Shown: positions 42,337 through 49,119 of the stretch, in pieces | Layout: the number at the start of each line of letters is the position of its first letter | How positions within the stretch are numbered: position 1 is the stretch's first letter | Origin: Bacteroidota bacterium | GTDB lineage: Bacteria > Bacteroidota > Bacteroidia > Flavobacteriales > Weeksellaceae | Assembly: GCA_023399595.1 (NCBI GenBank) | Contig: JAEWOR010000060.1 | Location: 55,588 to 119,587 of the forward strand | Length of the DNA stretch: 64,000 nucleotides | Reading direction: 5' to 3' | Program-made: the position numbers and the translations under genes | Notes under the pieces: model-generated | Databases searched by the model: none | The model's input: only the letters and a program-made list of their open reading frames with translations | Told to the model about the DNA's origin: nothing

Positions 42337-43227
42337 TTATTTAATGAACATCTTCGCTACTTTCTCAGCTTTTTTGCTTTCAGAATAGTCATAGAAACCT
42401 TCTCCAGATTTCACGCCTAGTTTTCCTGCCATTACCATATTTACTAATAGTGGATTTGGTGCATATTTAGGATTTTTGAAACCATCATACATTACATTTA
42501 AAATGGCTAAACAGACATCTAAACCAATAAAATCTGCCAATTGAAGTGGTCCCATTGGATGTGCCATTCCTAATTTCATTACCGTATCAATTTCTTCTAC
42601 TCCTGCTACACCATTGTAAAGTGTTTCAATAGATTCGTTAATCATCGGCATTAAAATTCTGTTGGCAACAAATCCTGGATAATCATTCACTTCAACAGGA
42701 ACTTTACCAAGAGTTTTACTCATTTCATAAGTGGCATCAAAAGTTTCTTTAGAAGTAGAATACCCTTTAATAATTTCAACCAATTTCATAATGGGAACGG
42801 GGTTCATAAAGTGCATTCCGATTACTTTTTCTGGTCTTGAAGTAACAGAAGCAATTTTAGTAATAGAAATAGAAGAAGTATTGGTGGCTAAAATACAGTT
42901 TGCTGGAGCCAATTCGTCCATGTTTTTGAAGATTTTAAGCTTCAAATCTAAATTTTCTGTAGCAGCTTCCACAATAAGATCGGCATTTCCTGCAGCATCT
43001 TTAAGGTCTGTAAAAGTGGTAATATTTCCTAATGTTTCAGTTTTTTGCTCTTCTGTAAGATTTCCTTTCGCAACAATTCTGTCAAGATTGGTTGTAATGT
43101 TTTTTAAACCTCTGTCTAATGCTTCCTGAGAAACATCAACCAAATTTACTTTAAATCCTGTTTGTGCAAAAGTGTGCGCAATACCATTCCCCATTGTTCC
43201 GGCACCGATAACTACAATGTTTTTCAT
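42337..43227 (-). CDS. hbd: 3-hydroxybutyryl-CoA dehydrogenase
   Basis: NAD-dependent oxidation of 3-hydroxyacyl-CoA, in short-chain fatty-acid turnover; cytoplasmic. It is 296 residues. Rossmann motif VIGAGTMGNGIAHTFAQTGF is at residues 5-24, catalytic His in GMHFMNPVPIMKLVEII near 140, and KVPVEVNDYPGFVANRIL and GMAHPMGPLQLADFIGLD follow. The C-terminus SGEGFYDYSE is typical. It is closed by its own terminator. Confidence 0.95.
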   Translation of the reverse strand: MKNIVVIGAGTMGNGIAHTFAQTGFKVNLVDVSQEALDRGLKNITTNLDRIVAKGNLTEEQKTETLGNITTFTDLKDAAGNADLIVEAATENLDLKLKIFKNMDELAPANCILATNTSSISITKIASVTSRPEKVIGMHFMNPVPIMKLVEIIKGYSTSKETFDATYEMSKTLGKVPVEVNDYPGFVANRILMPMINESIETLYNGVAGVEEIDTVMKLGMAHPMGPLQLADFIGLDVCLAILNVMYDGFKNPKYAPNPLLVNMVMAGKLGVKSGEGFYDYSESKKAEKVAKMFIK

Positions 43228-43289
43228 TTTTTTATAATAATTATTTTGATTTTATATATTGGGTTAAAAATACGGATTTTTAAATTATT

Positions 43290-44219
43290 CTATTTGTGCA
43301 ATTTCGTTTCATTAAGAAAATCCCAAACTGTTTTTGAAATATCCGAAATCATTTTGCAATTGGTTTCATCAGATTCTTGAGAGTCTTTTACAAAAACGCT
43401 TATTGCATATTTTTTTTCATTGGATAAAGTAATAATTCCTGCGTCATTTTCTGCAACGGTAAGTTTTCCATTTTTTCCAGAAGCTCCTGTTTTATGGGCA
43501 ATTGGAGTTCCTTTCGGCAATTGCTCTTTTAATTTATTGGTTCCAGTAGAAGTTTCCAACATTACTTTCATTAAAAAGTTTGTAGACTCCTTGGATAGAA
43601 TTTTTCCGTTGTTAAAATCGATAAGAAGCTGAGTTAAAGATTTTGTTGACGTATAATTTGGATACAAATATTCAGCACCTTTGTGCATCCATTCTTCATT
43701 GTATTTTATTTGAAAATCTTTTACCTCTTTAGAATTCATAAATTCCTGAACGGTTTCTGTTCCACCAATTAATCTTAAAAGAATATCGCAACCATTGTTA
43801 TCACTTTGTGCAACGGTATATCTGATGATTTCAGAGATTGGCATTTTGGTTCCATTTGGAAATTCATCTCTTAATGGGCTGTGCGTGTTTTCTAAAAGTT
43901 CAGATTTTTTAATGTCAATAATTTGTTCAAGTTGTAATTTCCTCTCATCAACTTCATTTAAAACGGCAGCTGCAATATGAAATTTAAAAACACTCAACAT
44001 CGGCAAATGCGCATTTGCGTTTGCATTGTTATATTCAAAAGGGAAATCAATTCCTTTTACAGAAACTCCCACAATAGCGTTTTTTCCATTGGTAATGGAA
44101 TCAATTTTAGCTTTTAAATCAGTTTCAATATTCGTTTTTGTTTCAGCATCATTTTTTTTACTCTGAGTACAACTCAAAAATGACAATAGTAAAATGATAA
44201 ATAAAAAATTATTTTTCAT
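43290..44219 (-). CDS. bla: Class A serine beta-lactamase, predicted lipoprotein
   Basis: Hydrolyses beta-lactams by the serine mechanism. It is 309 residues, with signal MKNNFLFIILLLSFLSC whose Cys is a good lipobox, so it is predicted to be membrane-anchored. The class A motifs are all visible: S-x-x-K in PMLSVFKFHIAAAVL near residue 75, SDN in TVAQSDNNGCDILL near 137, the Glu of the omega loop region in YNEEWMHKGAEY near 173, and K-T-G in IAHKTGASGKNGK near 243. It resembles the group found in Chryseobacterium and Bacteroides (CfxA/CGA-like). No mobile element borders it, so it is likely chromosomal. Its drug spectrum cannot be read from sequence. Confidence 0.92.
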   Translation of the reverse strand: MKNNFLFIILLLSFLSCTQSKKNDAETKTNIETDLKAKIDSITNGKNAIVGVSVKGIDFPFEYNNANANAHLPMLSVFKFHIAAAVLNEVDERKLQLEQIIDIKKSELLENTHSPLRDEFPNGTKMPISEIIRYTVAQSDNNGCDILLRLIGGTETVQEFMNSKEVKDFQIKYNEEWMHKGAEYLYPNYTSTKSLTQLLIDFNNGKILSKESTNFLMKVMLETSTGTNKLKEQLPKGTPIAHKTGASGKNGKLTVAENDAGIITLSNEKKYAISVFVKDSQESDETNCKMISDISKTVWDFLNETKLHK

Positions 44220-44366
44220 TGGTGTATTTTAAGATTTTGGTGATGATAAATTTTCTTTCCTCTTCATTTTAATTTGTTCATCCTGCAATAATTAATATTA
44301 AAAGTTTTCGTTAGTATTTTAAAGTGAATAACCAAACCAAAATTTAAAACAAAGAGATAAGATTAA

Positions 44367-45332
44367 TTATTTGCCAATTAATTTCATCACTTCCAAAGCT
44401 ACTTTCAAAGCTTCAGTTCCATCTTCTAAAGAAACACGAATAGGAGCGTTGTTTTCTATGGCATCTGCAAAAGAATTCAATTCATCCAAAATAGCATTAT
44501 TAGGTTGAATGTTTGGATATTCAAATAGAATTTGATTTTTTTCACCTTCAGCATTTTCAATAATCATATCAAAATCACTCGGATTTTGAGGTGCGGGTTT
44601 CATGCGAATAACTTCCGCTTTTTTCTCTAAGAAATCCACAGAAACATAAGCATCTTGTTGGAAAAATCTCGATTTTCTCATGGCTTTCATTGAGATTCTT
44701 GAAGTGGTAAGATTGGCTACGCAACCGTTTTCAAATTCTATTCTAGCATTGGTAATATCTGGTGTTTTAGAAACCACACAAACTCCACTTGCATGGATGT
44801 TTTTAACCTTAGATTTTACAATACTCAATAAAATATCCAAATCGTGAATCATTAAATCCAACACCACAGAAACGTCTGTTCCACGAGGATTAAATTCCGC
44901 CAAACGATGAATTTCTATAAACATGGGATCTTTAATATAATCCTTCGTCGCTATAAAAGCAGGATTGTAGCGTTCTACATGTCCTACCTGAGCTTTAATC
45001 CCGTTTTCATTGCATTTTTGAAGAATTTCTTCCGCTTGTTCTAGGGTTTGCGTAACAGGTTTTTCAATAAAGAAATGTATGCCTTTATCAATAGCCTTAA
45101 TGGCGTAATCGTAATGATAAATAGTAGGCGTTACAATATCCAACATTTGAATTTGATTCAATAAATCATCAAAGTTTTCGAAATATTTGTAACCAAATTC
45201 TGCTTCTAGTTTTTTTCCGTTTTCAACATCGGCATCATGAAAACCTACTAACTCGTATTTTTCGGATTGTTGAAGAAGTTTTAAGTGTATTTTACCAAGG
45301 TGTCCTGCACCAACTAAACCTGCTTTAAGCAT
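44367..45332 (-). CDS. Gfo/Idh/MocA-family oxidoreductase
   Basis: NAD(P)-dependent sugar-type oxidoreductase of 321 residues; cytoplasmic. Rossmann motif GLVGAGHLGKIHLKLL is at residues 5-20, the EKP motif in IDKGIHFFIEKPVTQTL near 90, and HVERYNPAF near 118 and LDLMIHDLDILLSIV near 158 carry residues around the active site. The substrate is unknown; this family covers many sugars and cyclitols. It diverges from pcm, with heptamer repeats between the two. Confidence 0.9.
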   Translation of the reverse strand: MLKAGLVGAGHLGKIHLKLLQQSEKYELVGFHDADVENGKKLEAEFGYKYFENFDDLLNQIQMLDIVTPTIYHYDYAIKAIDKGIHFFIEKPVTQTLEQAEEILQKCNENGIKAQVGHVERYNPAFIATKDYIKDPMFIEIHRLAEFNPRGTDVSVVLDLMIHDLDILLSIVKSKVKNIHASGVCVVSKTPDITNARIEFENGCVANLTTSRISMKAMRKSRFFQQDAYVSVDFLEKKAEVIRMKPAPQNPSDFDMIIENAEGEKNQILFEYPNIQPNNAILDELNSFADAIENNAPIRVSLEDGTEALKVALEVMKLIGK

Positions 45333-45349
45333 AGAAAATTTTATTTTTT

Positions 45350-45357
45350 CAAAGATA
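45350..45357 (-). promoter_or_regulatory. Promoter -7 element TATCTTTG for the oxidoreductase
   Basis: Read on the minus strand, a full TAnnTTTG match 17 nt upstream of the ATG at 45332. Confidence 0.5.
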
Positions 45358-45380
45358 TAAAAGAAGTTACAAGTAAGAAC

Positions 45381-45452
45381 TTAGATTTTAGATTTTTTCT
45401 CAACTTTATTTTGCGATTTTCTAAGTCTTAAAGTTTAAAATCTAATTTCTAA
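45381..45452. repeat. Inverted pairs of 7-bp repeats upstream of pcm
   Basis: Two direct heptamers TTAGATT (45381-45394) and two in opposite orientation, AATCTAA and TTTCTAA (45439-45452). The layout matches the larger inverted array before purL. The pcm promoter follows 4 nt later. Confidence 0.65.
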
Positions 45453-45456
45453 ATTG

Positions 45457-45464
45457 TACTTTTG
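45457..45464 (+). promoter_or_regulatory. Promoter -7 element TACTTTTG abutting pcm
   Basis: Full TAnnTTTG match ending 4 nt before the pcm ATG at 45469, which predicts a leaderless transcript. Confidence 0.6.
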
Positions 45465-45468
45465 CGAT

Positions 45469-46119
45469 ATGCAGGATTCATTTGTACATAAAGGGAAGCG
45501 TAAGATTTTAGTTGAATATCTTCGAGATAAGTTGGGGATTTCTGATGTGAATGTTTTAAATGCAATGAATTCTGTTCCTAGACATCTTTTTATAGAAAGT
45601 ATTTTTGGGGATTTTGCGTATGAAGATCGAGCATTTCCTATTGCTGCAGGACAAACTATTTCTCACCCTTCCACAGTTGCCGAACAAACGGAACTTTTGG
45701 AAGTGAAAGCGGGAGAAAAAGTGCTAGAAATTGGTACGGGTTGTGGTTATCAAACTGCAGTTTTAGTAAGCATGAAAGCGCATGTTTATACTGTAGAACG
45801 TCAGCGAGATTTGTTTAATTTTTCCGAGAAAAAGCTAAGGGAAATTCATTTACGACCTAAATTTCAAAGTTTTGGAGATGGTTTTGCAGGTCTTCCTACT
45901 TTTGCACCTTTCGATAAAATAATTGTGACTTGTGGTGCGGAAGTTTTGCCCACAGAATTATTAAAACAACTGAAAATAGGAGGGAAGATGGTGATTCCTA
46001 TTGGGAAAACGGATGAACAAATCTTGTTCAGATTTACTAAAATTTCTGATAAACAATTTGAAAAGGAGGAATTTGGAGCTTATAAATTTGTTCCCATGTT
46101 AGGAGATACCAATCATTAA
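45469..46119 (+). CDS. pcm: Protein-L-isoaspartate O-methyltransferase
   Basis: Repairs isoaspartyl damage in aged proteins using S-adenosylmethionine; 216 residues, cytoplasmic. The ATG at 45469 is chosen; a TTG at 45454 would lie in the promoter. Visible are VPRHLFI near residue 35, FPIAAGQTISHPSTVAEQTELL near 56, the SAM-binding VLEIGTGCGYQTAVL near 84, VYTVERQRDL near 105 and FDKIIVTCGAEVLP near 143. The family call is firm. Confidence 0.95.
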   Translation: MQDSFVHKGKRKILVEYLRDKLGISDVNVLNAMNSVPRHLFIESIFGDFAYEDRAFPIAAGQTISHPSTVAEQTELLEVKAGEKVLEIGTGCGYQTAVLVSMKAHVYTVERQRDLFNFSEKKLREIHLRPKFQSFGDGFAGLPTFAPFDKIIVTCGAEVLPTELLKQLKIGGKMVIPIGKTDEQILFRFTKISDKQFEKEEFGAYKFVPMLGDTNH

Positions 46120-46136
46120 TTTTTATCTGTTTTTTT

Positions 46137-46877
46137 TTATTTCAAAATTTCATTTAAGAAAAGCAAAGTGTGTTTCCATGCACGTTCTGCCATGATTTTG
46201 TTATAATCTGGAGATTCTGGATTGGTAAAAGTATGTGCACAATTGGCGTAGGTAATCATTTGCCAATCGGCTTTGCCTTCATTCATTTCTGTAACAAGAT
46301 TGTCGTAATCTTCTTTAGAAACGCTTTTGTCATCTGCAGGATGTTCTACTAAAACTTTAGTTTTTATAGGAATGTTTGGACGAGTTGCATCTTTTGCCAA
46401 TCCACCATGAATAGATATGATTCCTTGAACGGGAAATCCTGCTCTTGCAGTTTCCAAAGCTCCAGTTCCACCAAAACAATAACCAATAACAGCAATTTTA
46501 TCAGATAAAGCGCCTTGCTTTTTTAATTCATTTAATGCTAATTCTATTCGATGTTGATAAGCTTTGAAATTTTTTTTATAAGAACCAGCAATTTTTGACG
46601 CTGCAGCATTATCAGTTGGGATATTTCCTTCTCCATAAATATCAGCAATAAATGCGATGTATCCTTGTTTTTCCAATTCTAAAGCTGCGGTTTTCGCTTC
46701 ATTGTCAATTCCTTTCCAAGCGGGAAGAATAAGGACTCCTGGAAGTTTTTTACCAGCATTGGAAGTTACCATTCCGTTGAGTTTTTGTGCTCCATCTGGG
46801 TAAGTTACTTTTTTTAGATTTTGAGCGTTCATCATGGATAAACAAAATATTGCTAAGGTGGAAAGTATTGTTTTCAT
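46137..46877 (-). CDS. Dienelactone hydrolase family protein, exported
   Basis: A 246-residue alpha/beta hydrolase with signal peptide MKTILSTLAIFCLSMMNA before QNLKK. The nucleophile Cys lies in IAVIGYCFGGTGALE near residue 128, the acid Asp in VEHPADDKSV near 178, and His in NCAHTFTNPESPDYN near 212: the Cys-Asp-His triad of dienelactone hydrolases. Its substrate in the periplasm is unknown. It follows another exported hydrolase by 39 nt on the same strand, probably one operon. Confidence 0.9.
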   Translation of the reverse strand: MKTILSTLAIFCLSMMNAQNLKKVTYPDGAQKLNGMVTSNAGKKLPGVLILPAWKGIDNEAKTAALELEKQGYIAFIADIYGEGNIPTDNAAASKIAGSYKKNFKAYQHRIELALNELKKQGALSDKIAVIGYCFGGTGALETARAGFPVQGIISIHGGLAKDATRPNIPIKTKVLVEHPADDKSVSKEDYDNLVTEMNEGKADWQMITYANCAHTFTNPESPDYNKIMAERAWKHTLLFLNEILK

Positions 46878-46916
46878 AATTTTTAAATTTGAAGAAGTTA
46901 ACTATAAAAATGAAAA

Positions 46917-47912
46917 TTAATTCTTTAAAAACTCCTTTAAAGGTTTTATAAATTGATTAAAAACCTCAATATGTGGTAAATGACCCACATTATTAAGTTC
47001 TATGAGTTTTGAACCTTTTATTTTTTGTTGCGTTTCCTTTCCTAAAAGTTGATATTGTCCCATTTTAGCGGCAATTTCCGGATCTTTCACATTATTTTTT
47101 CCAATCGCAGTTCTGTCTCGTGTTCCAATAATTAATAAAGTGGGCGTTTTAATGTTTTTAAATTCATACACTACAGGTTGCGTGAAAATCATATCTGAAG
47201 TTTTGGCCTTTACCCAAGCTATTTTAGGATAATCTGGATGCTTCGTCCAACCCGTTAAAAGATACACCCATTCATCATATTCAGGTTTCCATTTATTGTC
47301 ATAATAAAAGCCGTTTTGGTATTTTTTTGTGGATTCGTAGTCGGCTTTAAGTTCGTTTTGATAATTCTGATCAATGTTTGTGTACGGAGCAACCGTTTTC
47401 CAATCTTCCAATCCAATGGGATTTTCAAGGATGAGTTTTTCTACCATTTCAGGATACATCAACGTAAATCTTGTTGCTAACATTCCGCCCATTGAATGTC
47501 CTAAAAGAGAGATTTTTTCAATTTTTAAATGGTCTAAAACGGTTTTCGTATTCTGAGCTAATTGTTGAAACGTGAACTGATAATCTGCCGGTTTTGAAGA
47601 TTTTCCAAATCCAATTTGATCGGGAACTACAATTCGATATCCTTCTTTAGATAAATCTTGAATTGTGTTTTTCCAGTAAGCGCCATTGAAGTTTTTACCG
47701 TGAAGAAGAACCACTGTTTTACCGTTAAATTTCTTCGGTTGAATATCCATATAAGCCATTGTCAGATTGTCATTCTGGCTCTTAAAATTTAGAAATTGAA
47801 CTTCGTAAGGGTATTGATAATTGGTAAGCATAATATCGAGAATTGGTCTTTCTTGTGCAGAAAAACTTCCCATTAATGCAAAACTGATGATAAAACTTTT
47901 TAATAACTTCAT
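46917..47912 (-). CDS. Alpha/beta hydrolase, exported
   Basis: A 331-residue hydrolase with signal peptide MKLLKSFIISFALMGSFSA before QERPI. LLHGKNFNGAYWK is the oxyanion-hole region near residue 70, SLLGHSMGGMLATRF near 140 the nucleophile elbow with Ser, and NNVGHLPHIEVF near 309 the catalytic His. An Asp in LLIIGTRDRTAIG near 263 completes the triad. It resembles haloalkane-dehalogenase/epoxide-hydrolase-like enzymes and could be an esterase; the substrate is unknown. First gene of a likely two-gene operon. Confidence 0.88.
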   Translation of the reverse strand: MKLLKSFIISFALMGSFSAQERPILDIMLTNYQYPYEVQFLNFKSQNDNLTMAYMDIQPKKFNGKTVVLLHGKNFNGAYWKNTIQDLSKEGYRIVVPDQIGFGKSSKPADYQFTFQQLAQNTKTVLDHLKIEKISLLGHSMGGMLATRFTLMYPEMVEKLILENPIGLEDWKTVAPYTNIDQNYQNELKADYESTKKYQNGFYYDNKWKPEYDEWVYLLTGWTKHPDYPKIAWVKAKTSDMIFTQPVVYEFKNIKTPTLLIIGTRDRTAIGKNNVKDPEIAAKMGQYQLLGKETQQKIKGSKLIELNNVGHLPHIEVFNQFIKPLKEFLKN

Positions 47913-48059
47913 GCTTGAAAATTATGAATTATTAATGAATTTACTTTATTAAGAAGATGGAAATTTATTGATAACTTTAGAATTTACCTTCATAAATTTT
48001 CAATAAAAAAGAAATATTAGTGATATTTTTGAATCTATAAATCATTAATTTTATAAAAT

Positions 48060-48455
48060 ATGATCCCTCAAGATATTCTTTCCTATAACGCTTTGCAAAC
48101 AGAAATGCATACTAAAATTTGCAATAAACTTTCTGAGCTTACAGATCAATATTTAACGGAAAGCACTTGTAAAATATGGCATGCTCATCCTGTTTGGTTT
48201 CTCAATGATAATCCAATTGTAGGTTATAGTAAACAAAAAAAGGGGATTCGTTTGATGTTTTGGAGTGGAAAATCTTTCGAGGAAACTTTATTAAATATTC
48301 AGGGGGGAAAATTTCAAGATGCATCTGTTTTTTATAATGATGTCTCAGAAATCATTGCGGAAGATGTGATAAGATGGCTCGAAAAAGCAGAAACAATTCA
48401 ATGGGATTATAAAAATTTAATAAAGAGGAAAGGAGAGCTTTTAAGATTAAAGTAG
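48060..48455 (+). CDS. DUF1801 family protein
   Basis: A 131-residue cytoplasmic protein of the DUF1801 (YdhG-like) family: STCKIWHAHPVWFLNDNPIVGYSKQKKGIRLMFW near residues 35-68, GGKFQDASVFYNDVSEI near 82-98 and VIRWLEKAETIQWDYKNL at the end. The biochemical role is unknown. It precedes the DUF559 element, which starts 31 nt after the stop, so its 3' end may be affected by that insertion. Confidence 0.85.
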   Translation: MIPQDILSYNALQTEMHTKICNKLSELTDQYLTESTCKIWHAHPVWFLNDNPIVGYSKQKKGIRLMFWSGKSFEETLLNIQGGKFQDASVFYNDVSEIIAEDVIRWLEKAETIQWDYKNLIKRKGELLRLK

Positions 48456-48486
48456 AGTGGTTTTTGTGATTTCAGCGATCGTTATT

Positions 48487-48505
48487 CCCCTCCTTTGGAG
48501 GGGTG
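48487..48505 (+). repeat. Left inverted terminal repeat of the DUF559 element
   Basis: Reads CCCCTCCTTTGGAGGGGTG, itself a 7-bp hairpin with a TTT loop followed by TG. It is the exact reverse complement of 48996-49014. Confidence 0.88.
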
Positions 48506-48541
48506 CCCTTTAGGGAGGAGTGGTTAAAAAGGTACTTTAAA

Positions 48542-48955
48542 ATGAAAGAAATTTTAACTCATATCAACGGAATTGTCATTTACAGAAATTTTGTAGAAAA
48601 TCTACCATTTAATCCACATTTGAAGGTTCTAACTCGGGCAAAAAGAAAGGCTGGAATCTTAAGTGAGGTTTTATTTTGGAAACAAGTAAGAGCAAAATCC
48701 TTTCACGGAATTGATTTTGATAGACAGAGAATAATAGGAAATTATATCGTTGATTTTTATGTGAAAACTTTAGGTTTAGTTGTAGAAATTAATGATAAAA
48801 GTCATGATGGTAAAGAAGTTGAGGATAGATTAAGAGATGAATATTTCGAAAGTTTAGGATTGAAAGTTTTTAGAGTTTCAGATGACGCCATAAAATTTAG
48901 AATATCTGAAGTGTTGAAAAATTTAGAGGATTTTATTATTGAAAATTACTCTTAA
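48542..48955 (+). CDS. DUF559 (Vsr-like) endonuclease
   Basis: A 137-residue protein with a restriction-endonuclease-like (PD-D/ExK, Vsr-type) domain: SEVLFWKQVRAKSFHGIDFDRQ near residues 40-61, IIGNYIVDFYVKTLGLVVEINDKSHD near 62-87, where the D of IVDFY and E of VVEIN are predicted metal ligands, and RDEYFESLGLKVFRVSDD near 97-114. The ATG MKEILTH is chosen; the upstream GTG at 48503 would place 13 residues in the terminal repeat. It is the only gene inside the inverted-repeat element and could cut or nick DNA during its movement (inference). Confidence 0.85.
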   Translation: MKEILTHINGIVIYRNFVENLPFNPHLKVLTRAKRKAGILSEVLFWKQVRAKSFHGIDFDRQRIIGNYIVDFYVKTLGLVVEINDKSHDGKEVEDRLRDEYFESLGLKVFRVSDDAIKFRISEVLKNLEDFIIENYS

Positions 48956-48995
48956 GCTATTTTACCACCCCGTCAAAAATTCTTCGAATTTTCGC

Positions 48996-49014
48996 CACCC
49001 CTCCAAAGGAGGGG
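48996..49014 (-). repeat. Right inverted terminal repeat of the DUF559 element
   Basis: Reads CACCCCTCCAAAGGAGGGG on the plus strand, the exact reverse complement of the left repeat, and is preceded by an AT-rich hairpin at 48976-48992. Confidence 0.88.
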
Positions 49015-49082
49015 AATTTTCTTTTCCGCAATTCATTTGTATTATATTCTGCATTTTGAATATCTTTAAACCTTAAAAAGAT

Positions 49083-49117
49083 AATCTCAAATTTTCAATA
49101 TAAAATCTCGAATTTTA
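49083..49117. repeat. Five phased 7-bp repeats upstream of hutU
   Basis: AATCTCA, AATTTTC, AATATAA, AATCTCG, AATTTTA follow each other without gap and end 2 nt before the hutU ATG. AATCTCG is identical to the unit inside purL. The copies are degenerate, but the 7-bp phase is constant. Confidence 0.6.
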
Positions 49118-49119
49118 GA

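Larger units (their letters stand above)
48487..49014 (+). mobile_element. 528-bp inverted-repeat element carrying a DUF559 endonuclease gene
   Basis: The ends are 19-bp perfect inverted repeats (48487-48505 and 48996-49014), each largely a palindrome CCCCTCC-n3-GGAGGGG. Inside each end there is a second hairpin (CCCTTTAGGG at 48506-48515; AAAATTC-TTC-GAATTTT at 48976-48992) and then GGAGTGG or GGGGTGG next to the gene, so the two ends mirror each other in layout. Only one gene lies between. There is no transposase. It resembles a REP/REPIN-like or other non-autonomous element carrying its own nuclease. Boundaries and mobility are inferred; a target-site duplication is not obvious. Confidence 0.7.

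Noticed and set aside
43290..44219. Beta-lactamase as part of a resistance island
   Set aside because: There is no integrase, transposase or base-composition break beside it. The nearest mobile element is several kb away.
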